In this document: positions 43,338-52,703 of the stretch, piece by piece
Layout: each line of letters opens with the position of its first letter
How positions within the stretch are numbered: position 1 is the stretch's first letter
NCBI RefSeq assembly: GCF_029269825.1
Contig: NZ_JARJHU010000008.1
Location: 372,001-436,000 of the forward strand
Length of the DNA: 64,000 nt
Source of the DNA: Pedobacter sp. JY14-1
Lineage (GTDB): Bacteria; Bacteroidota; Bacteroidia; Sphingobacteriales; Sphingobacteriaceae
Direction of reading: 5' to 3'
Made by a program: the position numbers and the translations under genes
The notes under the pieces: generated by a model
Seen by the model: only the letters and a program-made list of their open reading frames with translations
What the model was told of the DNA's origin: nothing
Database searches by the model: none

Positions 43338-44825
43338 TCAGTTGATACGCTCCTCTTTTAATGGACTAATTTTAACAGATTTAAACCTGGCTTCGCCGTG
43401 CTTGGCATAAAACCAAAGCATCCTGCCTTTTTGCTCCGGCGTGCGGTTAATGATGCAGCGGCGTCCGCCTATAGAGACATCAATGATGTCGTCTTTCATA
43501 ATGATGTCGACTTTAACCGGCTTGTCCAGATCTTCTACCGCCCTGATCATCGTATTGCCCAGGCTAACCGTGCGGCTGTTCGGTGAGAAATTGAGGCGGT
43601 AGCCAGACTCCGCCCTTTCATTTGCCCTTAGATAGAGACCGTACTCGTCGATGGAGCCCGCGGGTTCTATCTCCAGGGTGATACGGCAATTGAGCGGGAT
43701 GGCTTCAGCATGGGCGGCGCCAATGCCATTGGGTGCCTTGATGTTCAGCCCGTCCGCACCCGCAGCGGTGGCATACAGATCAGGAACCGGTTTCAAAGGG
43801 ATCGCCGCCAGCGTTTCCGGTAGCATTTCGGCAGGGAATTTTGCGCTCAGCGTGCCGTCTGCTTCCTGGCTGAGCTCACGAAAGACCAAATTACCTCCGA
43901 ACCGCTCCCCGTTGTTGTCCTTATCCTGGTCGCGTGAAGGTATCCAGCCGGAAGCGATACGCCTGTCGTCCCTGAACCCGGCGGTCTTGACCACATTGGT
44001 CCAGGATTCATTGATCGCCTGGTAGCGCGGCTCTTCCCAGGGTCCGTAAGGACTCTTTGATTTGATGTAGAATGTGTCACCGTTATCTCCGTATACCAGG
44101 TAATACCAGCCCTTCCAGAAAAAATAATCCGGACACTCCGGCACGGAGGACTGGCCGGTAAGCACCGGATCCAGTACTTTCCAGTCCTTGAGATCCTTTG
44201 ACACCAGGTGTACCAATGCGCCACCGGCATGGCGCAGCACGGAGCTTTCCTGCCAGCTGGAAACGAAGAGGTGAAACTCCCCGGTTTTTTCATCAACAAA
44301 CACCTTAGGATCACGGAAATCGCGTTTGCTGTAGCCGGGTGCAGAAGTATAGAAAGGGTTGGGTTTCTGCTTATCGAAATGAATGCCGTCTTTGCTGATC
44401 GCGTAACTCAACTGTTCGTTGACCTGGCCTTCCTTATTGATGAGCCGGGTCGCGTAAAACGCGTAATAGAGGTTTTTGTAGAAAACTATCGACCCGGTGC
44501 AGATGGATTTCTCCCATTCCTCGTCAATCCCAATGACCACCGGTTCCTGTTTCCAGGTTTTGAGATCGGTCGTTTTGCTGAGCGCCCACTGGTGCCCGCC
44601 CAGCCCGTTCAGACTGGCATGGTGCGCCGAATCTAACAGCCAGTAAAGCGAGTAAGTGCCTTTGTGGAAGAAGGGCATGCAATCGCCGACAAAAAGATTG
44701 CCCTTCGGCCGCCAGTACTGCAGGTTTCCGGTGCTTTGGATGGTGGGGTCGTAACGGACACCCAGTTGCGCCTGCAACGAAATGCCGCAGCAGAGCAGAA
44801 ATAAAAATATCAGGCTTTTTTTCAT
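43338..44825 (-). CDS. GH32-like (clan GH-J) glycoside hydrolase
   Basis: The product is about 495 residues from ATG 44825 (preceded by GAGGGTA), with a signal peptide MKKSLIFLFLLCCGISLQAQ. A five-bladed propeller (~25-335) has the clan motifs NLFVGDCMPFF (putative nucleophile Asp, family WMNDP region), RDPKVF and ECPDYF (acid/base Glu). A beta-sandwich domain (~345-490) ends SVKISP. GH32 enzymes hydrolyse fructosides such as sucrose, levan or inulin, but the nucleophile region is divergent, so the substrate is uncertain. A terminator separates it from the SusCD operon. Confidence 0.78.
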   Translation of the reverse strand: MKKSLIFLFLLCCGISLQAQLGVRYDPTIQSTGNLQYWRPKGNLFVGDCMPFFHKGTYSLYWLLDSAHHASLNGLGGHQWALSKTTDLKTWKQEPVVIGIDEEWEKSICTGSIVFYKNLYYAFYATRLINKEGQVNEQLSYAISKDGIHFDKQKPNPFYTSAPGYSKRDFRDPKVFVDEKTGEFHLFVSSWQESSVLRHAGGALVHLVSKDLKDWKVLDPVLTGQSSVPECPDYFFWKGWYYLVYGDNGDTFYIKSKSPYGPWEEPRYQAINESWTNVVKTAGFRDDRRIASGWIPSRDQDKDNNGERFGGNLVFRELSQEADGTLSAKFPAEMLPETLAAIPLKPVPDLYATAAGADGLNIKAPNGIGAAHAEAIPLNCRITLEIEPAGSIDEYGLYLRANERAESGYRLNFSPNSRTVSLGNTMIRAVEDLDKPVKVDIIMKDDIIDVSIGGRRCIINRTPEQKGRMLWFYAKHGEARFKSVKISPLKEERIN

Positions 44826-44843
44826 TACCCTCAATATCGCAAT

Positions 44844-45263
44844 TTATTGCCACAATATATGCGGCGGCACCGCCCATAGGTTTTCACCAAAGGGGACAAC
44901 CTCTTTACCAGTGTACAGCACAAATCCGGCACGGAAATCCTTGCCTGTCGACGCTGCCAATACATTAATTCCTTTGAAATCGTTTTTATCCACAGATTCT
45001 GACCGCTTTACCTCTATTGCAAATATAGACCCGTCGAGTCGCTCCAGAACAAAATCAACCTTCTTTCCATCACTTGTCCGGAAATGAAACAGACTTGCCC
45101 GGGTTTCACCGAAACTAAGTTGTTTTATGAGTTCTGTGGCCACATAATTTCCCAGGATGTGCCCGAAAATTTCCGGTCGTCCTTTCTCTGCGTCTTCCAG
45201 GGTAAGGCCTAGTAAATAACACAGCATCGATGTATCGGTTAGGTAATTCTTGGGGGACTTCAC
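44844..45263 (-). pseudogene. Remnant of an AAA-DUF4143 ATPase (C-terminal part only)
   Basis: About 139 codons encode the C-terminal DUF4143 and nuclease-like part: KSPKNYLTDTSMLCYLLGL, then SDGKKVDFVLE and IFAIEVKRSE. The whole AAA domain with Walker A and B is missing. The apparent GTG start is the internal Val of the usual VKSPK segment, and an in-frame stop lies just upstream. This is the scar of a deleted gene. A second, intact gene of the same broad family lies at 62022-63218 but is of a different subfamily. Confidence 0.75.
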
Positions 45264-45408
45264 CAGTCATCCGGCCCACCCTCAACTCTATCGGGCACTT
45301 TACTTTCGTCAAGCGTCCGGCAGATATTTTAATTACTTTTAAAGATTCTTAACGTTTGTACAACCAAGCGTTTTAAAACTTCGTATATACAAGTCATTTT
45401 CTAACCAG

Positions 45409-46035
45409 ATGCAAATTATAACTAAACCGCTTGTAAGTCTTACATGCCAGCCGAAGGCGTATTTATTACGGGATATTATGTATTATCAGGAAGATTTTTA
45501 CCTCCCGGACTTCATAGGTCCGTTGCATAGGATCTTCTGCGGAGGTCATAGATTATTGGATGGAGACCTATACGATTATGCCATAGAGACCACATGTGAA
45601 TTTTTGGATATTTTCTCCAGGCTGATGAACAATAGATCACCGACCGACAGATCGGACCTCGAAAATCACCTGACACATTACATAGATGAGGGCCAGCTTT
45701 TATTTGATGAGCCTATATATACCGCTATTTTCCGTATTCTTAGAAAAAGAAACGTCTCATTCGAATACGCAAGTAAAAAGCATGGAAAGACAAATGTATA
45801 CCTGCAAAAAGCGGATAGATTGGTAAACATGCTCATCATTTATAAAGACAACCATGCCTTGCCCGAGGGAAAGATTGATGAATACGTCGAACTTGAAAAA
45901 CTCGATCTCCCGGAAATCCAAAAATGCATTCAGGAACACCTGCTGTTCTCTGCCATAAACGATCTGGCTCCCTGCAAATTGCTTTCGGCCTATTTCAGTA
46001 CACACCTGCAGCTACCGGAAACGACCAGTATTTAG
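45409..46035 (+). CDS. Hypothetical protein, 208 residues
   Basis: I do not recognise this protein. It is soluble, rich in Leu, Asp and Tyr, and mostly helical by eye, with no signal peptide or membrane helix. The first ATG (45409) gives MQIITKPLVSLT. A second ATG at 45478 (MYYQEDFYLPDF) is an alternative start. The gene stands alone between the ATPase remnant and a convergent CBS-domain gene, overlapping the latter's stop by four bases. Low codon GC compared with flanking genes hints at acquired DNA, by eye only. Confidence 0.6.
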   Translation: MQIITKPLVSLTCQPKAYLLRDIMYYQEDFYLPDFIGPLHRIFCGGHRLLDGDLYDYAIETTCEFLDIFSRLMNNRSPTDRSDLENHLTHYIDEGQLLFDEPIYTAIFRILRKRNVSFEYASKKHGKTNVYLQKADRLVNMLIIYKDNHALPEGKIDEYVELEKLDLPEIQKCIQEHLLFSAINDLAPCKLLSAYFSTHLQLPETTSI

Positions 46036-46313
46036 AAATCACGCTGCAGCACAATGATTGCGCTTTCCACTGTAAAATTCAGTTTATGCATGAAATGGTC
46101 TACGTCCAGTTTCTTATCACCGAGGAATTGGATAAGATCTTTAAAACATACCATTCCAATACACTTTCCGTTATCGTAAACCGGAAGTTCAAACTCCCTT
46201 GAATTGAGCATGACTTCCAATGCAGTGACCACCAGGGTTTCTGCGTCTATTTTAGGCTGGCCTTCCCGGGGTTCATACTGTACATGGCCTAGACGGATAT
46301 GTGACTTAATCAT
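46032..46313 (-). CDS. Small CBS-domain protein
   Basis: The 93-residue protein holds essentially one CBS motif: VVTALEVMLNSREFELPVYDNGKCIGMVCFKDLI split around the typical beta-alpha units (~28-63). CBS domains pair to bind adenine nucleotides, so it should dimerise. There is no attached catalytic or transporter domain. Neighbours give no clue to the pathway. Confidence 0.72.
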   Translation of the reverse strand: MIKSHIRLGHVQYEPREGQPKIDAETLVVTALEVMLNSREFELPVYDNGKCIGMVCFKDLIQFLGDKKLDVDHFMHKLNFTVESAIIVLQRDF

Positions 46314-46459
46314 TTAATTCAGAGGTAGTTAAAGAGGAGATATAATAAGTGAGCGTATCATTTAGTTATTTTAGTGCAAGTCAAATCTAACAAAAAATTA
46401 AATCAAAGCAATGTTTGGCAAAAATATTGCTAAACTAGCCTGCACCTACTTATGATTAA

Positions 46460-46660
46460 ATGAGTTATCTAGATTACAACTGCCGCAAATGCGGTACGCA
46501 GTTCCATTATCAGGTCCCCAGGGGATTTGTACTTAAAAACTTGTTGGGTTTTATTCCTTTAAGGGTTTTCTTTTGCCCTAAATGCGTCACCAACCGGTAT
46601 GTCCTGGTTTCTAAACCCAAAACAATGACGGAAAACAACAGATTAGAGAACGCGGCTTAA
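46460..46660 (+). CDS. Zinc-ribbon microprotein 1
   Basis: The 66-residue protein has two CxxC knuckles (CRKC ~9-12 and CPKC ~39-42) separated by a hydrophobic, basic loop with VPRGFVLKNLLGF. This should bind one zinc ion. It resembles the protein at 48170-48361 (shared VPR, LK-LL, C-x2-C and YV positions). Function is unknown. It ends two bases before the convergent nucleotide-sugar dehydrogenase gene. Confidence 0.65.
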   Translation: MSYLDYNCRKCGTQFHYQVPRGFVLKNLLGFIPLRVFFCPKCVTNRYVLVSKPKTMTENNRLENAA

Positions 46661-46661
46661 C

Positions 46662-47936
46662 TTACAGCCGGGCATCTGCCAGACCTCTTTCCAGGCAGGA
46701 TTTCGTATCGAATATAACAGCGCCTGCTGTTCTGAAAGCCTGATAATTGAGCTCTTTAAACTGGTGATGGGCAACCGCCAATATCACCGCTTTATATACA
46801 CCGGTGTCCAGATTGCTGATCAGTCTGATATCGTATTCTTTATCAACTTGCTCGGGATTAACCCAGGGATCGTATACATCTACCTGCAAACCATACTGGC
46901 TAAGCTCATGATAAATATCGATTACGCGTGTATTACGTATATCAGGACAATTCTCTTTAAAGGTAAACCCCAGTATGAGCGCCCGTTCTCCGTTGACCGC
47001 ATGTTTCCTGGCCAGCATGAGCTTAACTACTTTGCTGGCTATAAAAATGCCCATTTGCTCGTTTACATTTCGCCCCGAAAGGATCACTTGGGGCTGATAG
47101 CCCAGTAACCGCGCCTTATAGGTCAGGTAATAGGGATCCACACCGATGCAATGCCCACCTACCAGGCCGGGCGTATATTTCAGAAAATTCCACTTGGTAG
47201 CCGCAGCTTCCAGTACATCGGCAGTATCTACGCCCATTTTATCGAACATCAATGCCAGTTCGTTGACAAAAGAGATGTTAACGTCCCTTTGCGCATTTTC
47301 GATGGCTTTAGAGGCCTCTGCTACTTTAATACTCGGTGCAAGATGAGTACCGGCAGTAATGATGCGCTGATAAAGCCGGTTGATCACATCAGCTGATTCC
47401 GGCGTAGAACCAGAAGTTACTTTCTTTATTTTGGTAAGGGTATTCACCTTATCTCCCGGATTGATCCTTTCAGGAGAATAGCCGCAAAAAAAATCTATGT
47501 TATACTTCAGGCCCGAAGTGCGTTCAAGTACAGGTACACAGTCTTCTTCTGTACAACCGGGGTAAACTGTAGATTCATAAATGACCATATCCCCTTTCCT
47601 TAAGACCTTTCCCACAGTTGCCGTTGCTTCCAGTAAGGCTTTGAGATCGGGCATCTTATTAAGATCTACAGGAGTGGGTACGGTAACAATATAAATATTG
47701 GCACCTTCAATGGATAAAGGATCGCTGCTCAACAGCAAGTTTCCGTTTTCGATGACTTCCTTCAGCTGCGTGAGATCCGCCTCAAGCGTAGTATCAACCA
47801 GTTGGTTCAGTCCCTGAATACGCTGCGGCTGTATATCGTAACCGGTTACCGGGTAATATCTGGCAAATTCAATCGCGAGGGGCAACCCTACGTAACCTAA
47901 ACCAATCACAGCTATTTTCGCAGTTTCTAAGGTCAT
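46662..47936 (-). CDS. Nucleotide-sugar 6-dehydrogenase (WbpO/TviB-like)
   Basis: The 424-residue enzyme oxidises C6 of a UDP-sugar, probably UDP-N-acetyl-galactosamine or -glucosamine, with NAD. It has the Rossmann motif VIGLGYVGLPLA, the FCGYSPERINPGDK segment and the catalytic Cys263 in GGHCIGVDPYYL. The product feeds capsule or O-antigen synthesis. No other polysaccharide gene is adjacent, so it is an isolated member. It is flanked on the opposite strand by two paralogous zinc-ribbon genes. Confidence 0.9.
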   Translation of the reverse strand: MTLETAKIAVIGLGYVGLPLAIEFARYYPVTGYDIQPQRIQGLNQLVDTTLEADLTQLKEVIENGNLLLSSDPLSIEGANIYIVTVPTPVDLNKMPDLKALLEATATVGKVLRKGDMVIYESTVYPGCTEEDCVPVLERTSGLKYNIDFFCGYSPERINPGDKVNTLTKIKKVTSGSTPESADVINRLYQRIITAGTHLAPSIKVAEASKAIENAQRDVNISFVNELALMFDKMGVDTADVLEAAATKWNFLKYTPGLVGGHCIGVDPYYLTYKARLLGYQPQVILSGRNVNEQMGIFIASKVVKLMLARKHAVNGERALILGFTFKENCPDIRNTRVIDIYHELSQYGLQVDVYDPWVNPEQVDKEYDIRLISNLDTGVYKAVILAVAHHQFKELNYQAFRTAGAVIFDTKSCLERGLADARL

Positions 47937-48169
47937 TTGGACAATTATTTCCGCTAAAATAGAACAAATAAGACGAATCTGCTTATTTCAACACTTGTTC
48001 AAAATGTTCAGTGAATATATTGAATAAAATGTAACAATTTTTTTGCTTTTATTCCAACTTTATGCTGATCTTTACACCACACACACAACTACCTAAATGA
48101 AAAATAAACGGGCCAAATTAATACCGTCATCCTATTGACGAAAAAGTTGTTTATTTTTTATACAGAGCC

Positions 48170-48361
48170 GTGCAAAAAGAAGAATTGAATTGGCTGGATA
48201 AGGTGAAAACCTACAGTCATTGTCCAAAATGTAAAAAGGGATTGCTGGATACCCGTGTGCCCCGGGCCCCGCTTGTGAAACTATTGTTTTTCTGGAAAGA
48301 CCTGAAACGTTACCGCTGTAACAACTGTGGAGCGAAAGTATATGTGAGCGCCTCTCAATAG
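48170..48361 (+). CDS. Zinc-ribbon microprotein 2
   Basis: The 63-residue protein starts with GTG (48170) and has two CxxC knuckles (CPKC ~18-21, CNNC ~50-53) with VPRAPLVKLLFFW between them. It appears paralogous to the protein at 46460-46660. It may bind RNA, protein or only zinc. A 13-codon reading frame and a small CGTCA/TGACG hairpin lie just upstream at 48097-48138. Confidence 0.6.
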   Translation: MQKEELNWLDKVKTYSHCPKCKKGLLDTRVPRAPLVKLLFFWKDLKRYRCNNCGAKVYVSASQ

Positions 48362-48511
48362 GCGCATTTGCTGCAGCTTCTATTTTCTGCGTGACATCAA
48401 TTTGATTAACGATCACGCACGAACAACTCGCAGGCGATCTCCGAACTCCCGGTTGGCAATACAGACTGTTAATGTCAGAGGAAATCATTTGATCTGATTA
48501 AAAACTTGATC

Positions 48512-49221
48512 TTACTTGCCTGCGAAAGTGACGACGATCAGTATTACCGCAGAAATCTACCAGTGGTTCAAGTGCCCGGGCCGCATCTGCGGCGCTTGCG
48601 ATATGTGTGATGCCCGCCACATTCAATGTACTTGCCGAAACCAGCAGAATGCACCAGGTAGTGATTTCGGATACGACCATACCAATTGCATTGTCCAGGC
48701 GCATCACACTAATGTGCTTCTTCAGGCGCAGTCCGCTGGGGGGTTTCGCCTCATCTCGTCGCGTTTCCTCTTCTACTACCTGTGAAGACTGCCAAAAAAC
48801 ATGTAGGGCAAAATGGTCGTCCCAAAAACACCGACGATGATAAAAAAATAAGCCCGTCTGAATTCGATCTTCGGCACTATACTTTCATACATCACCTCCC
48901 CAGGGGATATCAATGATGAGCAACGTTGCGGGATAGGCCAGCAGGAACAGTGCAAGCCATTTTAACACTCTTGTATATAACCGATAGCTCGAGAAATTTC
49001 GAGTACAAGGATAGCTACGGTAAACAGGAGGGTAAGTACCGTCAGGGGCAATGGCATAAGTAAGCCGGCGGCCGCCGCCATGGCGCCAATGTCCGCACCG
49101 ATGTTGATGGTATTGGCGACAACGACCAGCATTGTAGACAGGTACAGGATTCGCTTTGGGTAATGGTCACGGATAATAGGATTTTGCTTAGCCGGCCCGT
49201 ATTTTTCTTAGCCATTATCAT
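48512..49221 (-). pseudogene. Decayed NRAMP-type divalent metal transporter
   Basis: Minus-strand translation across frames gives pieces of an NRAMP-family transporter in the right order: MAKKNTGRLSKILLSV (start, 49221/49215), LVVVANTINIGADIGAMAAA, LKWLALFLLAYPATLLIID, FIIVGVFGTTILPYMFF, MRLDNAIGMVVSEITTWCIL and a last helix AVILIVVTFAGK that stops at 48512. Pieces are in different frames with stops between them, and about 100 residues near the N-terminus and the long region before the last helix are missing. The gene is a clear relic with internal deletions and frameshifts. The gene-free DNA at 48362-48511 and 49222-49512 shows nothing else that I can name. Confidence 0.8.
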
Positions 49222-49512
49222 TGATTTTCAACGCAAAGTAGTTTCTGCCTTCCTGAAAACAGATGATCACGATCACCTATAAGGCAAACGAATGTCACGC
49301 ATCGTTCAGCTCACATCAGCGATTTTTACCCCTTCAAGATTACTCCGATGACCATTGTAACCATTACATTCAAACAAGCCTTTGCACCAAAAGCTCGGTT
49401 GCGCATCTACTGCCGTTGATACAAGCTTAAAGGAGTCCCCAGCCGGGATACCATTTGACAACAGTCACATCCTAACATGATGATTATCACTTATATGCAA
49501 TTGATCTCCGCT

Positions 49513-49520
49513 TAGTTTTG
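49513..49520 (+). promoter_or_regulatory. -7 promoter box for the lactate dehydrogenase gene
   Basis: TAGTTTTG matches TAnnTTTG and lies 21 bases before the chosen ATG at 49542. Confidence 0.55.
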
Positions 49521-49541
49521 AAGTATCAACCAACAATAATT

Positions 49542-50543
49542 ATGAAAGCAATCATCTACAGCAGCAAAAAGGAAGAAAAGGAACCCTTTATCAGGGCAAA
49601 TGCGGACAGGCATGAACTGACCTGGAATTCAGCTACCCTCGATACAAACTCCGTTCACTACGCTGCAGGCCACCAGGCCGTCATCGTGTTTACCAATGAC
49701 GACCTTTCCTGTGCGGTAATCGCGAACCTGGCGAAACTTGGCGTCCGCTATATACTGACAAGATCATCGGGGACCGACCACATAGACCTCAAGGCTGCTG
49801 AAAAACATCATATTGCTGTTAAAAACATTCCGGGTTACAGCCCTTATGCGGTTGCCGAACATGCATTGATGTTAACCCTGGCGCTAAACAGGCATCTGGC
49901 CAAATCGCTCAGCAAGACCAGGGATTATGATTTTACCCTTGATGGCCTGACAGGTTTCAATATCCATGGAAAAACGGTTGGCATCATCGGCCTGGGCCAT
50001 ATCGGAAAAGTAACAGCCGCGATCTTTCAGGGATTCGGCTGTAATGTCATCAGTTATGATACGGACCCTGAACAGGACTGCCCGGGAGTAAACCAGGTAT
50101 CCCTTAACTATCTGTATGAAAACAGTGACATCATCTCACTTCACGCCCCGCTGAACGAACATACCCGTTACATGATCAGTCATGAAGCGATCGGGCAAAT
50201 GAAAAGCGGGGTAATGCTGATCAACACTGCCAGAGGTGCACTGGTCAATACTGCCGAACTGATCACCGCACTGGACGCCGGCAAGATCGGGTATTATGGC
50301 GCCGATGTTTACGAGTTTGAGGATGGGATCTTTTTCGGGGACCATGAAGCTGACCAGACAAGGGATGCGGTGCTTTCCAAACTCATGAACCACGACCGGG
50401 CGCTGATCACTCCGCACCAGGCTTTCATGACGGTCGAAGCCCTGGAGGATATTGCCCGGCAATCCATTGCCATACTTGAACAGTGGAACAAATCTTTTAC
50501 CGGGACAGAAGTGTCTGAAACTGCGGTTGCAAACAAACATTAA
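49542..50543 (+). CDS. ldhA: D-lactate dehydrogenase (LdhA-type 2-hydroxyacid dehydrogenase)
   Basis: The enzyme is 333 residues from ATG 49542 (MKAIIYSSKKEEK). An upstream TTG at 49518 overlaps the promoter box and is rejected. It reduces pyruvate to D-lactate with NADH. The NAD motif is GIIGLGHIGKVTA, and the catalytic Arg, Glu and His lie in NTARGALVN, ADVYEFEDG and LITPHQAF, the last close to the LdhA pattern. It precedes an L,D-transpeptidase gene by four bases and may be cotranscribed. Confidence 0.88.
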   Translation: MKAIIYSSKKEEKEPFIRANADRHELTWNSATLDTNSVHYAAGHQAVIVFTNDDLSCAVIANLAKLGVRYILTRSSGTDHIDLKAAEKHHIAVKNIPGYSPYAVAEHALMLTLALNRHLAKSLSKTRDYDFTLDGLTGFNIHGKTVGIIGLGHIGKVTAAIFQGFGCNVISYDTDPEQDCPGVNQVSLNYLYENSDIISLHAPLNEHTRYMISHEAIGQMKSGVMLINTARGALVNTAELITALDAGKIGYYGADVYEFEDGIFFGDHEADQTRDAVLSKLMNHDRALITPHQAFMTVEALEDIARQSIAILEQWNKSFTGTEVSETAVANKH

Positions 50544-50547
50544 GGCC

Positions 50548-51966
50548 ATGAAAAAGCTACTGACCCTGCTGTTAACCCTACTTATACTCAGCTCCTGCGC
50601 CCAGGCGCAGGAACGGGATATCACCGCCGAACTGTCCCGCCAGCTGGCGTCGGGCTCCGCTGAACTCGGCTTGCATTTCCCTTTATCGGTAAAGCGGCTT
50701 TATGCCGGCAACGGAAGTCAGCCCATCTGGATTAAACCTCAGGCTGACATGGGCAAAACCTGGCAAGCCATGCTGCTGATCGACTGTGTACTGCAATTCG
50801 GCCTGGCACATGCTGATTATCATCCTTACGAGCTTTCTTACGATACTTTGCACACCCTGCTGGAAAAGCCAGGTGAACTCGGGCCGGATATAGCTGCCAG
50901 ATTTGATATCGTGCTGTCGGATGCACTGATTACTTTCATTAACCACCTGCACTACGGAAAATTTAACCCGGAATTTACTTCCGAGCGTATTGACGACGGC
51001 AGGGACCTGCCATTCCATGCAGACCGCTTTTTAATTGAAGCGTATAAGCACCAGGACTTGATGCCGGTAATCACCTCCGTACAGCCAAAAACCAAAGCTT
51101 ACCAGGAACTGCAGGAATACATGCGGCTGGTGAAGGGCCAGTACACAGGCGACTGCTATGAGGTGCCCGAGGCGGATGTGCGTCTGGCCGCCATTAATAT
51201 GGAACGGCTGCGCTGGGAAAATTTCGGCCCCGGACCTTATCTGCACATCAACATCCCCTCTTATACGCTCAAATTGCATGAACCTGACTCCATGTACACC
51301 TTCAAGGTCATTGTCGGTAAGCCAGATCACCCCACCCCGGTCTTGTCCAGTGCTATCGGTTATTTTACTACTGCTCCGGACTGGAATGTACCGCACCGGA
51401 TATTCATCCGTGAGCTGTTGCCCAAAGCCCTCGCAGACACCCGGTATTTTGAAACGCACAATTATTCGCTGTACAATAAGAACGGAGAATATATACCTGT
51501 CAACAGTCTCGTAATCAAGGATATCAAACGCAATCCCTCGCTTTACCAGCTAAGACAGTCGTCAGGTTGCGACAATGCCCTGGGACAAGTGGTCTTCCGG
51601 TTTCCCAATAACTTCGATGTTTATCTGCACGACAGTCCCGACCAGAAGCTTTTTGACCGCCGGATCAGGTCGTTAAGCCACGGCTGTATCCGGGTGCAAA
51701 AGGCAGTAGCGCTTGCAGAACTGCTGCTGAAGTACGACGGGGCATCCGATCAGATACCCTTGATGCACCGCAATGTCAAACGCTACCTGAGGTCTGATTT
51801 CCGGCTCAGAAAACCGGTGCCGGTCCGGGTAACTTACCTGACCTGTGCAGTTGAGGAGGGCCGGCTGGAACGCTATAAGGACATCTACCAGTTGGACCGT
51901 CAACTGGAAGCCAGGCTATATAACCTCACCGGCCAACTGGCCTCGACTTCTCACACCGCCATGTGA
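50548..51966 (+). CDS. L,D-transpeptidase of the YcbB/LdtD type
   Basis: The product is about 472 residues from ATG 50548 with a signal peptide (LLTLLLTLLILSSCAQAQ, lipoprotein-like). The N-terminal half is the YcbB scaffold and the C-terminal YkuD domain has PDWNVPHRIFIRELLPKA, HDSPDQKLF and the active loop SHGCIRVQ with Cys380. These enzymes make 3-3 cross-links in peptidoglycan or attach proteins. It is shorter than E. coli LdtD (615), mainly in the peptidoglycan-binding part. The start abuts the dehydrogenase gene. Confidence 0.9.
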   Translation: MKKLLTLLLTLLILSSCAQAQERDITAELSRQLASGSAELGLHFPLSVKRLYAGNGSQPIWIKPQADMGKTWQAMLLIDCVLQFGLAHADYHPYELSYDTLHTLLEKPGELGPDIAARFDIVLSDALITFINHLHYGKFNPEFTSERIDDGRDLPFHADRFLIEAYKHQDLMPVITSVQPKTKAYQELQEYMRLVKGQYTGDCYEVPEADVRLAAINMERLRWENFGPGPYLHINIPSYTLKLHEPDSMYTFKVIVGKPDHPTPVLSSAIGYFTTAPDWNVPHRIFIRELLPKALADTRYFETHNYSLYNKNGEYIPVNSLVIKDIKRNPSLYQLRQSSGCDNALGQVVFRFPNNFDVYLHDSPDQKLFDRRIRSLSHGCIRVQKAVALAELLLKYDGASDQIPLMHRNVKRYLRSDFRLRKPVPVRVTYLTCAVEEGRLERYKDIYQLDRQLEARLYNLTGQLASTSHTAM

Positions 51967-52030
51967 ACATACCTTGGCTCATTTTTCCGGAAAAGACAGC
52001 CGTCACCTTTCGATTTGATCAAGCTGTTGC

Positions 52031-52489
52031 CTAAAAATCAGACGGCTGTTCAAAGCGTCCTGATTTTTGAGTGATATTGATACGATAAATGATGATTTCC
52101 TTATTTGCAAGATCCGTTTCACTGGAGACGATTCCATGTGAAGGATGGTGTGACGGAGCTGTGTTCAGCGGCATCAGCCGGTGAATGATCCCCTGCATGG
52201 CCTGTTGTTTTTTAGCGGGGTCTGTCAGTTCTTCGAATGTACCCCATATGATCGCACTCTTCCAGTTGAAAACACTGATGACTTCGTCTACCTGAAAGCA
52301 GACCAAGGGATTTTTGCGCATGGCATCTATTTTATTGCCCGGACCTGAATGTGCATAAATTGCCGCATCCCTATAGACATAATTGATCGGGACGATGTAT
52401 GGCTGATCATTAAGCACACAGCCTAGCCGGCCGGTAACCTGGCTGGTTAGCAGCCTGTCAATTTCCTTTGTAGTAAGTGTTCCTAACAT
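52031..52489 (-). CDS. NimA-like pyridoxamine 5'-phosphate oxidase-family flavoprotein
   Basis: The product is about 152 residues from ATG 52489 (MLGTLTTKEIDRLL). The frame is open further up to 52549. The split-barrel pattern of FMN-binding PNPOx-like proteins is visible: GRLGCVLNDQPYIVPINYVY, IYAHSGPGNKIDAMRKNPLVCFQVDE. Members include nitroreductase-like NimA proteins. The true substrate is unknown. It stands alone, convergent with the L,D-transpeptidase gene. Confidence 0.82.
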   Translation of the reverse strand: MLGTLTTKEIDRLLTSQVTGRLGCVLNDQPYIVPINYVYRDAAIYAHSGPGNKIDAMRKNPLVCFQVDEVISVFNWKSAIIWGTFEELTDPAKKQQAMQGIIHRLMPLNTAPSHHPSHGIVSSETDLANKEIIIYRINITQKSGRFEQPSDF

Positions 52490-52703
52490 GAGCTGGAGTT
52501 TTAATAAAGATAACCCCGTCCTGTACCTGTCTGGAGTGACGGAGATCACATAAACGTACTGATTATCATCACATGCTTTCGGGCGATGCCAAATCCTCCA
52601 TAGAAGATCTTCAGGACTTATGCCGACATTAGCGCCCGGACAGAACTTAACTAAACCTAAACAATATCATCTTAATTGCAGTTGTCTCTCAAAAGGTAAT
52701 TGT

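Noticed and set aside
46425..46435. ATTGCTAAAC in front of zinc-ribbon gene 1, like the end of the locus operator
   Set aside because: Only this half matches. The AATAAA and GTTTA parts are absent at the right distances.
48097..48138. A 13-codon reading frame plus small hairpin before zinc-ribbon gene 2, like a leader peptide
   Set aside because: The stem is only five pairs, and the peptide has no run of regulatory codons.
48516..48840. Two plus-strand open frames in the gap after zinc-ribbon gene 2
   Set aside because: They lie antisense to the clearer NRAMP relic and have no recognisable product.
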